Under the pieces are notes generated by a model. It did not search any database. It was not told the DNA's origin and worked only from the letters and a program-made list of their open reading frames with translations. A stretch of 64,000 nt of DNA. Origin: Colias croceus. Taxonomy: Eukaryota > Arthropoda > Insecta > Lepidoptera > Pieridae. Positions 33,677 to 46,878 of this stretch are shown here, piece after piece. The DNA is taken from positions 6,822,501-6,886,500 of the forward strand of contig NC_059548.1 in assembly GCF_905220415.1 (NCBI RefSeq). The letters are read 5' to 3'. The first letter of the stretch is position 1; the number at the start of each line of letters is the position of its first letter. The translations under genes were made by a program, and so were the position numbers.

Positions 33677-33862
33677 AGATTGCACTATGAACGTTGACTT
33701 GTCACGGGAAGGTATGACCTTGAATGACGCCTAGTTGTTTTTTTATCTCTTTCACACCTAACTTGGCAAGTTGGTGTGAAAGGGATGAAGGAACAACCAG
33801 GCGTCATTCAAGGTCATACCTTCCCGTGACAAGTCAACGTTCATACTTCATAGTGCAATCTC
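33677..33862. mobile_element. Foldback MITE upstream of LAMTOR4
   Basis: About 186 bp that fold almost end to end: AGATTGCACTATGAACGTTG on the left pairs with CAACGTTCAT…AGTGCAATCT on the right, and the inner arms (GGTATGACCTTGAATGACGC) pair to near the centre around ACTTGGCAAGT. The right arm has a 7-base insertion (ACTTCAT). There is no coding capacity. It lies about 300 bp upstream of the LAMTOR4 start codon, in the interval shared with the plus-strand LAPTM4. Confidence 0.8.
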
Positions 33863-34654
33863 CAGTGTATTAGATATAGCTTCTTTATTATGTGAAAATC
33901 ACAGAACAGTAAAAACAAAGTGAAAATGTTACAACTTTATATAATTTTAATTTTAGTAAAAATTATAGTGTAGAAGTTCTATCCACATTTTTAGTGGTTT
34001 AACGTAATGCGCTTAGACACGATAAAGAATGTGTGATGAATTTAATAATTGTATATCGATATCGTCTAGTTACAACCAAATAGTAGTAACAATACTACTC
34101 ACAAATCACTTAATACTGATGCTACTAGTCACGACTTGCGAAACAAAAACGAGTGTGTAAATGCACCACTACACAAGCACAGACGACACGAACTGTCTAA
34201 ACTCAATACCTAGTCAATATTTCAATCTGTCACATTGTCATTTCTACGTGATTATTTCCAAATTATTTCTACTACCTACGTAAATGAAGAATATTATTAA
34301 TTTTGAATTGTGATTTTTATATTGATGTGTTGATACTTTTATTGAAATTAATTGTTTAGTAAAAGTAAAGTTCCTTGTTTTAGTGGAATCAAAAGCAGTA
34401 TTTTGTTATTTGACTGACCTTAACGTAAGTTGAACATTATAATAAACAATCTATCCTCGTTACATTCCCAACACATATGGAATCAATGTAATGTAATATG
34501 AATACGCTTCTTATTATGATTCCATTTTTATTTTAATGTGTAATTCATATAACGATTATAGTCACTCTCTATAAACTTGTGACATATGAGTAATGCGTAG
34601 CTATCGATATGCAATCTTTTTTATGAAAACACACAGGAGTTATTCTTATAATAA

Positions 34655-34985
34655 AAGCTTTCCGCCCGCGGCTTCGCTCGCTTTGTGCTTTAAACTATCC
34701 TATCTCTCAAGTTGGATCGAACTGCACATGGTGTGCAAATTTTATTATAATCGGTTAAGTGGTTTAGGAGTCCATTGAGGACAAACATTGTGACACGAGA
34801 TTTATGTATATATTAAGACTAGCGGTCCGCACCGGCTTCGCCCGTGGTACATTCTTCCGTTTTCTCTCCATAAGAACCATCCTCGTACTTCAAGAAATGT
34901 AATAAAAAAAATTAACCAAATTGGTTCAGTTGTTCTCGAGTTATGCGCTTACCAACACATTTTGCGAGACATTTTTATATTATAG
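34655..34985 (-). repeat. Two CTAG-type interspersed repeats in minus orientation
   Basis: The first begins near 34655 with CTTTCCGCCCGCGGCTTCGC; the second begins CTAGCGGTCCGCACCGGC at 34819. Both continue with the usual degenerate body (TCGAACTGCACATGG…TTTTATTATAATCGG; TTGGTTCAGTTGTTCTCGAG). They lie upstream of LAPTM4, possibly in its first intron. Confidence 0.55.
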
Positions 34986-35840
34986 ATTGTATTTATTGGT
35001 GCACATATTCTAGGAACCGGACTTAACTACTCGTTGCTAAAATTAAACGAAAACACCTAAAGGCTATCTATAAAATATCAACTACTGTTAGTTAATATTA
35101 TAATTACTCAATTTCGAGATATTGTTTCAAGTCGATACATTTTAAACGAATAAGCAGTCTATGATTAGTCTGAAATGTGATTTCCCTTTTTTGTAACAAA
35201 TTTATAAGTAACTAAACTTCAAAGTTCACTTTCAAATACTATTACATTTGGGTCTTGGAGTGTAATTGTTGCTTATAACTTCTTCAGCAGTAGTGTACAT
35301 TTTGGAAGAGAAAAGCAGATCTTTTAAAGTAATTTTTGGTGAATGACTAAAAAATTCTAGACAAATTTCTTTTAATGCCTCACAATATTCTGATGATGAT
35401 ATACCACCTAGACAAATGTTTAATTACCTATATCCAGTATTATCATTTTTAATAACTCCTAGACACATACTGCAACTATTTTATTCAGATATTGAGTCAC
35501 TCATTACATAATGCATCAATATATTGTGTTTACTAATCAAATTCAGAAATATGAAGCAATGATGTCTTCAATATTACAATATATGTTTAATAACTTCAAA
35601 TACTGATGAAAAAGGGTAGATACTTACATGTGTATTGTGGAACCACATCTCACTGAATAAGTATAAGGAACCATATGATTGGCACAAGTTATTTTTAAAG
35701 TTCACAACATCATAATGTTTATATTATATCATTTAAATATGGGTTATTTCCTGTGTTGATATGATAATACACAAATAAAAGGAAATGAATAAAAATATAG
35801 CAACTTTTAATTAAAATATTTTCAATATTTGTAGGTCAAA

Positions 35841-38143
35841 ATGTTAAGATTTCGAAATAAAATGGGTACTGAGCGCAGTAAGGAATGGCGCTGTTGCGGA
35901 TGCTTGCATGTACGAACCGGAACCATACTCCTTGGTTCTTGGCATTTGGTAAGTATTTCTATAATTCAATGCATGGTCTTTTATATTTTATAAAAATATT
36001 ACAATATATTTCTATCACAATGCAGACTTTGTTTTGTTTTGAGAATTCATTAATATTCACAAAATACTCATGATCATAATAAGATTTTATTGGTTCAAAA
36101 TTATTTTTAACATCCCTCATGCTTTACTTAGTATTTTCATTTGAAATACACATACAAATTTTTCAGACCCTTCATCTCATAGCTCTGGGATTCTTGGCTG
36201 CTGTGGTCAGGGATCCAGCTTTGATGCAGGACTTTGAACAAGAGCAGGAGACTTTTGTAGATTGGCATGATGTTGGTTCAGCATTACCCACACCCTTGTC
36301 TAATGTGGAAGCGCCTCCCAGTCCACAATATGCTGTTAAACCAAGAGACCACAGCTATATATACCGTAAGCATATGACTGTAACAATTGACACTATATTA
36401 TTTATGTACCATATATATAAAATTAGACATGCATTGTTGTTGCTGACTTGTGATTTGGACATTCATTCATATACATGAATATGACACATATATCTATCTC
36501 TCTTGCAAGTATACACTTCTACAAGTACACTAATTTTTAACTATTGTTGTTTATTTTTATTCAGATGACGTAGATGTTGGTGCTCTAGTAACAGTGTGCA
36601 CTTTGGCTATCACTCTGATGTTAATATATGGTGCAGCTCGTGGCAAACCTGCCCATATCCTACCTTTCTTCTGTCTTCAAATTTTCGATTTTGCCATCAC
36701 CGTGTAAGTATGCTTAATAGTTTTTTTTTCTTCACATACTATTAAATTAAATACTGTGATATGACAGAATTGTTTCATATTAACAAAAATCGAAATTCAA
36801 TTGTGCAATGAGTTACATTGTAATACAGTTTGTGTATTTAAAAATTTTTTTCATGCACTGATAAAGTGAATATGTTTTATGGTTGTAATAATTTAGGTAA
36901 TGTTTAGGTAACAGTAGTTCTTGACGTTTAAGAATTAACAAATTGAATAATAAATTATTAAATTTATACAAGTTTCTAATGTTGGGAGGAAGTTAGAAAA
37001 TAAAATAGATTATTCTTTCATTTTTTTTTTTTATTTAGATTAACCGGTATGGGATATCTTTGCTACGTGCGCTCGATACACCGCCTGGTGAAGGACGCAC
37101 GTCGCGTTCCATGGCGGAACGAGTTGCTAACTCTGCCAGCACCTGCACTGGCTTTCCTTATACTGTGCGCCTTCCTTGTCGCTATTCTGCAGAAGGTATG
37201 TAGTTTTTTAACTAGTTTTATTGTGCTTTAATAGTCCAATGTTACATAAAGATGAATTTTAACAATTGGTAGCATGTAAACCTCTTAACCTAGAACAATA
37301 CAAAGTAGACAAACAAAAACGTGTTTGAAAGTAACAACAAACAATTTATTCAAAGAAATAAGAAGCAGTTTGATTCCATATTGAACCTTTGATTTTAGGA
37401 AGTCGACTATTAAAAAGTTTTAAAAATCATTTATTTTCCCAGGCGTATTTCATCAACATGGTGTGGCGCTGCTACAAGTACCTCACGATGCGTACGCACG
37501 CGCTCACCAGCCTCACGCCCTTCGTGATATCCAGCGAGGGCTCCGTGAGCCCCATCGCCCCGTACAGCCGCGCGCCGGTGCCCGTGCCGCAGTACTCCAG
37601 CCTGCTGCCCGACTACGAGGAGGCGGTCAAACAGACCCCGCCCCCCTCATACCGCGCCGCTACGCTCATGGCTGCCAACCCTGTGCCTGTTGTAAGTGCA
37701 ATTTAAACTTCTTTGCTCTAGTCTGCTCATTGAATGATAAAATATATCCAACTCCCATCCTATTATGCAGCTACGCTTATGGCTGCTATCCCTGTAGTAA
37801 ATGGAAACGAAATGAACGATCCGGGTTGTGATACCAACCAACAGCAAGGAACAAAGTGAAAGTTCAACATCAGAATCTCAGGTTTTCTATAACTGGAACA
37901 CTATACATTGCTATAAATTATAATGTGTCTGTCTACCATATAATATTGATTATGTGTATTAATTTTCAGTCAATTCGATTGAGTCTTATATCTAGAAAAT
38001 TTATTAATAAATGATATTTCTTTCATTAACAGGCCGCCAACCAAGCTAACAAGGATGGAACTGAAGCTCAAGCAGAAGGACAAAACGCCCCCACAAACAC
38101 TATGGTAGTCCTCCCGCAACAGGGCTCACAGGCTCCCGTCTAA
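35841..38143 (+). CDS. LAPTM4: Lysosomal-associated transmembrane protein 4 (LAPTM4)
   Basis: LAPTM4 proteins are four-pass membrane proteins of late endosomes and lysosomes that recruit NEDD4-type ubiquitin ligases. Six coding exons: 35841-35948, 36167-36365, 36565-36703, 37039-37195, 37443-37691, 38033-38143; 963 nt, 320 aa plus stop, phase kept. The N-terminus has CCGCLHVRTGTILLGSWHL, then TM1; a loop with VDWHDVGSALP; TM2 (ALVTVCTLAITLMLIYGAA); TM3 (ILPFFCLQIFDFAITVL); TM4 (ALAFLILCAFLVAIL). The cytoplasmic tail carries PY-type motifs (LPDYEEA and PPPSYRAA). An acceptor ends six bases before the ATG, so a 5' UTR exon lies upstream. AATAAA at 38517-38522. Exon 5 is much richer in G and C than the rest. 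Confidence 0.92.
37765..37800 (+). repeat. Partial duplicate of the end of LAPTM4 exon 5
   Basis: In the last intron, CTACGCTTATGGCTGCTAT…CCCTGTAGTAAATGG repeats, with a few changes, the last bases of exon 5 and its donor (37657-37699, CTACGCTCATGGCTGCCAAC…CTGTTGTAAGTG). The copy is preceded by an acceptor-like TATGCAG. In the phase left by exon 5 it reaches a stop within nine codons, so as an exon it would give a shortened C-terminus. Confidence 0.6.
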
Positions 38144-40780
38144 ACATTACCATTAACTGCTAAGTCTTCATTAACTTATTTTTTATGCAATCTTTTTAAT
38201 GGTTTTTTTTTATCACATGGACTTTATTTTGGGGCGGGAAACCCATATTCTCTTTGAGAATTCTACACTGATCCAAAATTATATTACTAGCATTTTTCCT
38301 ATGGGTGTATGTCTCTATCAGGTGACGCGTCTGCACGTTTGCCTCGATCTACCCAAAAAAAAAGATCTTGTATTCCATTTTTACTCTGTTGCCATATTTA
38401 TTTTTATGACATGTTAATTTTATTATTAATCTGTTTCTTTTCTATGTTTTTACCATATTTTACGGTTTGTGTGTCATGTATTCTAGTTTTGAAATCATGA
38501 ATTTTCTTTGGGTCCAAATAAATATATTTTGCCAATTAAATATCTTCTAATATTATGCGATGTCATTTCATGGAACAATGAATTAAAATGAAATATAGTA
38601 TTATAGATAATAGCGTTTTGATGTCGTAGAAATGCTAAAAATTTGCGATCTCTTGGTGTCTTTTTATTTTATTTTGCGTTATTAGCATTAAATCTTAAAC
38701 AAAACTATACATTTTATTCTTCAAAGAAATAAAGATAATATTTATAAACGAAATTTTGTTTTGTTATTCTCTACGTATTTTGTATTGTTTTCAAATCAAA
38801 CAATAATTACATCAAATGAAATCGTGTTTTAAATTTTATTGAACGTCTAAAGTGGAAATGCAATCTAATTATTTATTCTATAATAATTCCTCTAATTACA
38901 TCGACTTCAACTACTTATATTTAGAAATTCTATATGTGGTAAATTACGTACGGTCTACTCCACCTCTTTCGCACAATCTAATTTAATTTCAATAATTATT
39001 GTATACTTTATGTAATGTATTTTTTCTTATTCAGACGATACATATTCTTTTGAACAATTGGTAATGATAAAAATATCTATTCATAGTCTCATAGAGCTCA
39101 GGACCGTCCATTTTGAAAGGCAATTAAGTTGTGTCAATTGTATCATTGTATGTTGAAAAAATCAAAGAGTTCTTTTAATTTACTCGAATATCTAAATAAC
39201 TGATATCTATATATTAAAACCTAACTTCAAAGGAACTAACCCAGTTTTATTAGATATATTATTTAATCTGTTACGCTTGTGTCAAATTTAATAATATATA
39301 TAAGCTAAACTCTCTTATGTAGTTCTACTACGGCCTATCCTTAGTAAGATAATATTTCCTGTGAAATAAAGTGTATTTGGAAACTAACAATAATTGTACT
39401 TAGCCTGTCTCGGATAATATATGAAATATCCAATGTGTCGCACTTAGATGAATACTGTATTTTTATTATTGATAATATTATTTGTTGTATAGTAGTATTA
39501 CACGATAAGGCACTTAATTATTCATGTGTGTAAGATAAATCTTGAAAATAAATGTTGACAATGCATATCTATTTGTTAAACTAATCATCGTTCCCCTTTT
39601 TTTATCCCGTTTTTAGACGAATCTGGACTCAGTTATATTTTAGGATTTGCTCGCGAGTTCGTCCGTAGATGGTACCGCGCGGCACAGCTAGTATAAAATA
39701 ATATTTAGTTTTTCATCTGAATTAAATCTATTTCGAAATATCCATCTAATAAAAGTTTGAAAATTAATAAATAAAAAAAACTATCTGTATAAAAATAATA
39801 CGCGTCTGTGCTCGCAAGTCCAAAGACATGCTTCCCCATCCATGCTCCCATCCTGTTTTAAATTTCCTTCAAGTTTTCATTTTAGCGATAAATATCCTTT
39901 GAGACTTTTTCCGGGGAATCATCTGTGATCTATGTGTATATCAAAATTCATTAATTTCTATTTACCGCTTCGGAAATTTTAGCATAGCAAACCCAGAGTT
40001 CTTTTAATAATCTTAAGAGACGTATTGGCCGTATTATATTAATAAATAGTTAATATTATTAAAGCTATAAAATAAAAAAATACGTGTGTGCCGAGCACAT
40101 GCGTCATAAGTGAAACTTCTTTGGCAAGATTAAAAGATACCAAAATCGTCGCCTTACTTCATGACGTGATGGTATTGCCATGACGCGACCTTGAAATTTT
40201 ACTTTCAACCCGAAGTTTCACTTCAATATAATAATTAAATCGAAGTCTTACGAGTAGGTACCTACGTTAAGTGTTTCTCGAATCTTAAAACTTGTTAAAA
40301 GTGTTGCTTACGTACTATCGACGATGCATTGCAGTCTTTGTATCCGGGATGTTCAGGATTGCAATTAGAGTTAATTGGTATCTTCAAGTACATACGTTAG
40401 GTGCTTTATGGTTTCATTTACCTACACTTCGCTTTAAATACATGATACATCAATCATGATACATCCTTTATTATCTATTCTTTTACAGTTTTTAAAGTAC
40501 CATTTGGCTTAAGTAATCTACGCCCTGGAACAAAGACGCAATAAAATACAAAAACGAATCCATTAAATGATCTTATACCCAGTACCACAGACTAATAATA
40601 ATATACTACGTATACAAGTAATACCAGTACCTAGGCAATAGCAATACATATACAGTAATAGTATTTTTGTCCAAGTCACGTACGAAGTGCTAAGGTTTAT
40701 TTATGCTCTTTCTGCACAACCATGAACGGTGCAGAAGAATATAAAAAGGTCAAAATGATGAAAGTAATTTACAAACAATA
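38144..40780. other. Intergenic region between LAPTM4 and CUEDC1
   Basis: The first 380 bases are the LAPTM4 3' UTR (AATAAA 38517-38522). A plus-oriented repeat ends with a GC-rich stretch and CTAG at 39688-39691. Otherwise AT-rich, with no exon recognised. Confidence 0.5.
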
Positions 40781-41182
40781 GTCGGACATGCGCGCATGCC
40801 GCTTGCCGGACGAGGCAACAACATAGCGCGCCGTCGTAGTTTCACGCGGCTCTATTTATATCGACGACTACACCCTCCGCGTTCCTCTGCACTCACGCAA
40901 GCGCATTGCACACCTGAAACACAGAAAGTGAAAATTGAACATCATGGTAACGTTCAGTGCAGGGCGCTGTATTACATTAGCGTTCTAATATCGCTAATTA
41001 GTGGCGTGGGGGACACAAACCGACCGACGCAATATCCAGCGCGTCGCGAGAATGGCCGATGCCTACACGGCAACGGTCTCCTACACTGCGCCAAATCCGA
41101 GTGACGTATCAGCTGTTTTGCCGGCGAGAGATCCGCGCTCGTGACACCTCTCGAAGATCACGCACTACGACCCGCCGGCACG
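40781..41182 (+). promoter_or_regulatory. GC-rich promoter and 5' leader of CUEDC1
   Basis: About 400 bp with abundant CpG, in sharp contrast to the AT-rich surroundings. TATTTATATCGACGAC near 40854-40869 is TATA-like. The leader has several short upstream ORFs. The exact start site cannot be read from sequence. Confidence 0.4.
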
Positions 41183-43919
41183 ATGGCTTCGACGATGCAA
41201 CTCGAGTTCACGCAGGCGATGACGGATTTTAAAACCATGTTTCCGGACATGGATGATGACGTTATCGAAGCTGTGCTGCGTGCTAACCAGGGTGCGGTTG
41301 ATGCGACCATCGACCAACTGCTGGCTATGAGCACCGACAACCAGAATGAAAGACTGCGGTTAGAGATAGAGCGCGTAGAAAGTTGTTCGCCTTCTCGCAG
41401 CAGCCGCCGGTCAGCACGCGCTGTTCAGAACGGCGACGATAATGATACCACAGCACTTGTGTAAGTAGCTAGCATATCATGTGATGCAATAGTAGATAAA
41501 TAAATAAACCTTATTTACAGTTGCCATCAATATAATTAAAAAAATTGAAAAATCAGTTTGGAAAATCTTAAATGTTAGGTCATGGTGTTAGATATTATTT
41601 TTGACACTTTGAAATAAACAAAACTTTTAGAACTAGATAAGCTCTCGAGTCTCGTATCATCAAAATATTTACTCGTTTTTATTTTTCATGGTAACTAATC
41701 TAAGGAATCCATATTTAAAGAAATTTTAAAGAAAATTACTTAAGAGGGCTTATTCAATTTAACGCAAGTCAAAATCTCCGCGATCTATTACGATAGATCG
41801 CGGCTTGCGCTATCCTTTTACTATGAACAGCATAGGTCCACAGGAGAGCGCCGAGCAACATGTCCTCTCTCTGGAAAGGCTCGCTGCCGACTGATTTTAA
41901 TCGGGTCGCGCGCAGTGTTTTATAGTACTTTAAAAAAAATTGTAGAAAAATAATAGAGGTACCTTAGTTGATTTTTTAAATTTTATCTTATAAGTAAGAC
42001 GTTCTTTTATTGCAATATGTATAAATTATATTCAACTAAGTCAAATATCTTGGTGAAAATAATCATTTTGTCGACTATAATTTCTAAAAAAATTCACATT
42101 GTTCGGATTTTAATTTCGTAAGTTAGGAGTCCAAAATAAAAAAATCTCTTAACTAACTATTTTAATAAGGATTTTTGCAGTTAGTCAAAAAAAAATGTGT
42201 GTTAGATCTGTCAGCAATTTCAGATATTTTTAGCTTCGAAATTGACACTAAAAGTGAAATCAAGTAATCATCGGCTCAGTTATCTTGATGGTATTCACAA
42301 ATACTGTATTAATTGAAAAAAAACTCTTAACTAACTATATAGACAATAAAATTTCCTAAAATTATTAGTAATCCATATGTTTGTAAGATAAGTGGTTGAT
42401 GGACAATCTGGTTTGAAAAATCACATATTTGAGCCAAACAGCGCACGGACCGCGTACACGGCCTTAACTAAGTACCTTTGAAACGGCAATAATGGTAAAA
42501 AAACCGACAATTTGTTAGTTTGTTTTTGCTCCATCACAAGCATTATAATCGGCTATTAACTTTCAAGACATGTTTCGCCCACGTTGCATTATTTCATATA
42601 CGAGTATGGCAGTAATCATCTAAATATTGCATAAATAAGTCATCAATTACGATGTAACGAGTCGCTTGCCAGGCGTTTATCAGAGACCGGCGGATTCATC
42701 TGAGCCAAGAACACGCCACTGACCTACAACTATTATGTAGCTACTTGATCATGAAATTTCTTTCAATTGCATAATCTCAAATTTAGCAACTTATTTATTC
42801 AATTGGACTTCTTTTACAAGCGCTTTTGAATGGCTTTAATATACTGAATATTATTCATATTTTTTGATTGATTTCCTCACCACTCAATAACATCTATTCT
42901 ATTCATTAATTTTATGCTATCTGTCACATTTTTCACATATATTTTCAATTTAATAAGCTTTTCTTTCCCAATCTGTTACCTATACCGTATACGGATCTTG
43001 ATAAGATTTGTTACGAGTATTCAGATTTTAGATCTTAGAATATTCGGGGCATATTATTTAACTGTTCAGACAGAACTAGTATTATATTGCAATTAATAAC
43101 TTTTTTATAAAATTGTAACTCGTATATATCTTGAGTTAGGTGTTGCTTGCAGAGACGTTGAAGACGAGTCGGTGCCGTTAGCTGTACGTAAAAAATGGGT
43201 TCCGCGAATGCTAGGTCCCCTACCACCGATGTTCCTACGCATACCTCCCAATACAGATGCTAGAATAGATCTTAATCTCGAAATGGATGACGACCGCATC
43301 GCCACATTCCTTCAGAACGAGGAATTCATGGCCGAACTGCGATGGAACCAAGAGTTCATAGCAGCATTGGACAGTGAACAGGGAAATAAAACAAAATGTC
43401 ATGATGATGAAGCGGCTTTTAAGGAAAGACTGAAGAATATGGGCAAACGTAAGTTATTAATAAACGTTATTGAAAATTTGTATCCGATTTAACTAATAAA
43501 TCTGTTGCTTGTAGGTACTGTCCACTGGTGCTTAGTATTTCTAGATTTTCAAAATATTTGAAAAATTGTAGTCAGTAGAGTAGACCCTTATGTTGTACTT
43601 AAAGTACATCATGGTAAATAAATTTTATCGTTATTAATTCGATATTTTATATTTCCTTGAGTACTTAATTGTTTGTTTTTTTTTTTCAATTGATACTAAA
43701 TGAATACTGATGGTACCTAACTTTACTTATCTCTATTATTTTTGTATTGTAGTCTCACGGAAGAAATTTGCGCAACTATCGCGGATGTTTTCGAGAGGTG
43801 GTTCCCGGCGGAGCGGCAGCGGGCGCGCGCCGCCCCGCGGGCCGCCCGACAGCTTGCTGCTGCAGGAAGAGCACAGCGATGACGACGACAAATCGCACAC
43901 ACAAAACATCAAAATTTAA
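41183..43919 (+). CDS. CUEDC1: CUE domain-containing protein 1
   Basis: A CUE-domain (ubiquitin-binding type) protein of poorly known role. Three exons: 41183-41460, 43153-43448, 43753-43919; 741 nt, 246 aa plus stop, in phase. The start was set at the ATG in CACGATGG, giving MASTMQLEFTQAMTDFKTMF. The CUE domain covers about residues 6-50 (FPDMDDDVIEAVLRANQGAV; DATIDQLLAM). The middle carries LPPMFLRIPP and the block LQNEEFMAELRWNQEFIAAL; the end KERLKNMGK…RKKFAQLSRMFS is the family's C-terminal helix region. It ends in an acidic, SDDDDK-bearing tail. Shorter than the human protein (about 386 aa), mainly in the linkers. Intron 1 (1.7 kb) holds a small hairpin at 41778-41803. Confidence 0.9.
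41764..41808. repeat. Hairpin in CUEDC1 intron 1
   Basis: CCGCGATCTA (41778-41787) pairs with TAGATCGCGG (41794-41803) around TTACGA, with outer GCAAG/CTTGC pairing. An imperfect inverted pair (AGGTACCTTAGTTGA near 41956 and AACTAAGTACCT near 42467) suggests a decayed transposon in the same intron. Confidence 0.5.
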
Positions 43920-44366
43920 TTTAATCTTGCCACGTCATATCATCGCGCTTCATCCGAAGACTTAGATGGGCCTTATTTTGGAGCTGCACAAGGTTTCGCA
44001 TAAGACTGGGGATAGATAGATAGGATTGGACAATTTGTTATTGTTGGTTCGATGTGAAAAGATAATTTTTAAGGTTTATAGAGAGAATCAGCTATAAGTT
44101 TAATTTATTTATAAATAAATGTCTAGACTCTACGTATAGACACTACCCAGCACTTAGCTTTATTTTGCTTCTAGTTTAATTAGAATCATATTTGTTCATT
44201 GATCTAAAATTATATTCCATCTACATAATCGTTTTTAACTTCCTGTTTAGATGTCCCAGTTATATATTATATTTTCCACTTGTTTTGTTGTAAAATATTT
44301 TTAGTGAACATTATTGTGTTTTTATAAAAATTTAATTCTATTATTCGACCTCCTAATGTTATTTAA

Positions 44367-44454
44367 TAAGTAATACCAACTTCTCCTCTTTTAGAAATAA
44401 ATTGATGATCTAAGTAATACCAACTTCTCCTCTTTTAGAAATAAATTGATGATC
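44367..44454 (+). repeat. Exact tandem duplication of 44 bp in the CUEDC1 3' region
   Basis: TAAGTAATACCAACTTCTCC… at 44367-44410 is repeated without change at 44411-44454. Each copy carries an AATAAA, so the duplication doubles a candidate poly(A) signal about 480 bases after the CUEDC1 stop. Confidence 0.9.
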
Positions 44455-44869
44455 TCTTTTACTTTGCTTTATTTATTGTTACGAAGTACTTATTTCAGTT
44501 CCTTATAATAAAACACATTAAGGTGACTAGTAGAGCAAAACGCGAGTTTGCTGCTAAATTATAATGCTTTAAAGTATATGCAGTAATAAGTCTCAGATAA
44601 ATATATGATATTCTTCAGGAGATAAACTAGTTAGATAGTGTGTTGAAAACACAATACAACTTATTTTGCTCGATAGAAAAAAATCTCAAAGGTACCTCTA
44701 AAAAGATCTTTTGATGCTTAAAAACCATACTAAACTACATGCAATCATTCTGTTTTTTCGGCAAATAATTCTACAAGCAACATACTAATATAATACTGTG
44801 TTATTTTTTTAGTCCAATCAATAGATTTCGTGTAAATCGCAAATTCTTATTTCCAAACCAAAAACGTAC

Positions 44870-45000
44870 GCATGTGTGCGTGGACGCCTGTGTACCGACA
44901 CTACCGGCCGAGGCCCGTTCGTAATGATTCGCGTATGGCGTCGGGCTGCAGCTGTGGTGCGGCGTGTGTGTGTGAGTGGAATGAAATGCTTGCTCAGGGC
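44870..45000. promoter_or_regulatory. Isolated CpG-rich island
   Basis: About 130 bp with many CG dinucleotides (CCGACACTACCGGCCGAGGC; GGCGTCGGGCTGCAGC) in AT-rich DNA. It could be a promoter of an unseen transcript or a transposon remnant. No exon could be attached to it. Confidence 0.25.
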
Positions 45001-46878
45001 AGCGCCTTAACTTTATAGGAAAACTTAGAAAATAAAAAGGGCGCTTCTCTTCATTACTGTAATTTTATAATGATACGTCTGCTGCCATTTTTGTAAAAGT
45101 CTACATCCTGAACGGTGCATAGTAAGTGGGGCCCTTCTCGGAAGAAATATTACGAGTGAATTATTTGCATATTTAAGCAACTCGCAACGGCCGCGTCGAC
45201 CATAACTCCACGAGTCTGAATAATATATAGCGATGAATATCTAATGATTAATTACGCAATTAATGATCATGGATGTTGATACAAACACACGTCATTGTCC
45301 AACCTGTAGATAATTATGAACGATGATTCGGATTGGCAACTCGTCTTCTAATAAATGTCCGTATTTATGCAAAATGGAACCACTCGACAAATTTGCTTTT
45401 TTCCGTTTCTTGAAGAATACTCATTTAAAAGTGGTCTAAATTCTTATACAAACAAGAACCACATGAATTTTACCTTGGAAACAAGGTATACTAAAAGCAG
45501 AAAGGAACCACCAGCAACAACGAATAATACATATGAAGCAAAACCGAACCACAGCACCACGGGACTGCTTTGTTCATACAAATAAACGATATTACTATCA
45601 TGTCATTATATACAAAACAGATCCGCAGATACTTGGTACCATTATACATTATACATATTTCTATTAATAACAATTATTTTTAATACACAAAATGGAACCA
45701 GGTTTCTATGGTATGGTTATGCGTAAAATAAATTCATAATTTAATTGTAATTTTTTATTGCAAAATAAAACCACAAGCATTCGGTTCTATCATGCATAAA
45801 TAAATATTGTAAAACATCCAGAAACCCATCATCGCTATACGGAACCAAATGCCTTGACTTGTGCACAATGCAGAATGCTTCTCATCTTTAAACAACGTAT
45901 TTCATTACGTCTTATCCCCTTGTCTGTTATAAAATCTTTAGAAGAACGATGTCAAAAAAATCGCATCTGTGGACCCCGCTCCTGGAGCTTGATTATACCG
46001 TGACGTACCTTCTGTCGTATTTTTTACAATTGTATATCGTAAACTATATCTTTCCTACTCAAACTAACACAAAATATCAACAGAAGAACAAGGATGGCAT
46101 ACATCCACATGTTTACATAACAAAAACGTAGCTACGAGCGTCTCTAGCGCTTTAAAAAGTTACCGTCCAACGTGTCGGATTCGCGCGCATCGCCGACAGC
46201 GTCATTGGGTTTAGTCATCGATTTTAGGAATGTTTTACAAAGGTTTCATATGTCTTTTATTGTTTTAACGATTCGTAAATGAACACTATGCTTTATCATG
46301 ACATCTGTCATCAAATAAATGTAACAGAATTCATCCTGTCAGGTATCCAAAGTTCAAGAGGTACTTTTTTCAAGTGCTTTTTTTGTTGTTTCATTTCTCG
46401 TAACATAAAAACTTCTTACAGCCAAAACTCTTTTGTAGTCAAGTATAAGAACCGAACTTTAATATAAGTTAATAACCTAAGCCACTTGGATTGAAGAATA
46501 ATTAACGGTCCCTATTTTTTGCCCGGCGCTCGGCCGCTCGGAATGGCTAATGTTTTTGTAAGCCTTGTATTTTAAAAAAAATGTATAGGAATGAATGGTT
46601 TTTATTATTTAATGAGTTTGTATATGTATTATTGTAAATACAATAAAACCTTTTTGTATGAATAATTATTTATTTATTTATTTTTAACGAGTTTTGTACA
46701 ATGAACTAAAAAAAATTGCTCACCCTGATTTCAAGCTAGAATTACTTATTTATTGCAAAGTAATTTATGACTAAGATATCTTTTATATATTAGCTTGTTT
46801 CATAACGATTCGAACGATATTAGTTATACAAAGTAGCTCCCTACAAAATTTTAGAGATATCGTCATTGTTTATAACTC

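Noticed and set aside
41141..41182. Extended CUEDC1 start at 41141
   Set aside because: The codon there is GTG, not ATG. The ATG at 41183 has good context and aligns with the family.
45949..46131. 60-codon ORF MSKKSHLWTPLLELDY inside the TIR element as its transposase
   Set aside because: No catalytic motif, no splice context and too short; treated as chance.
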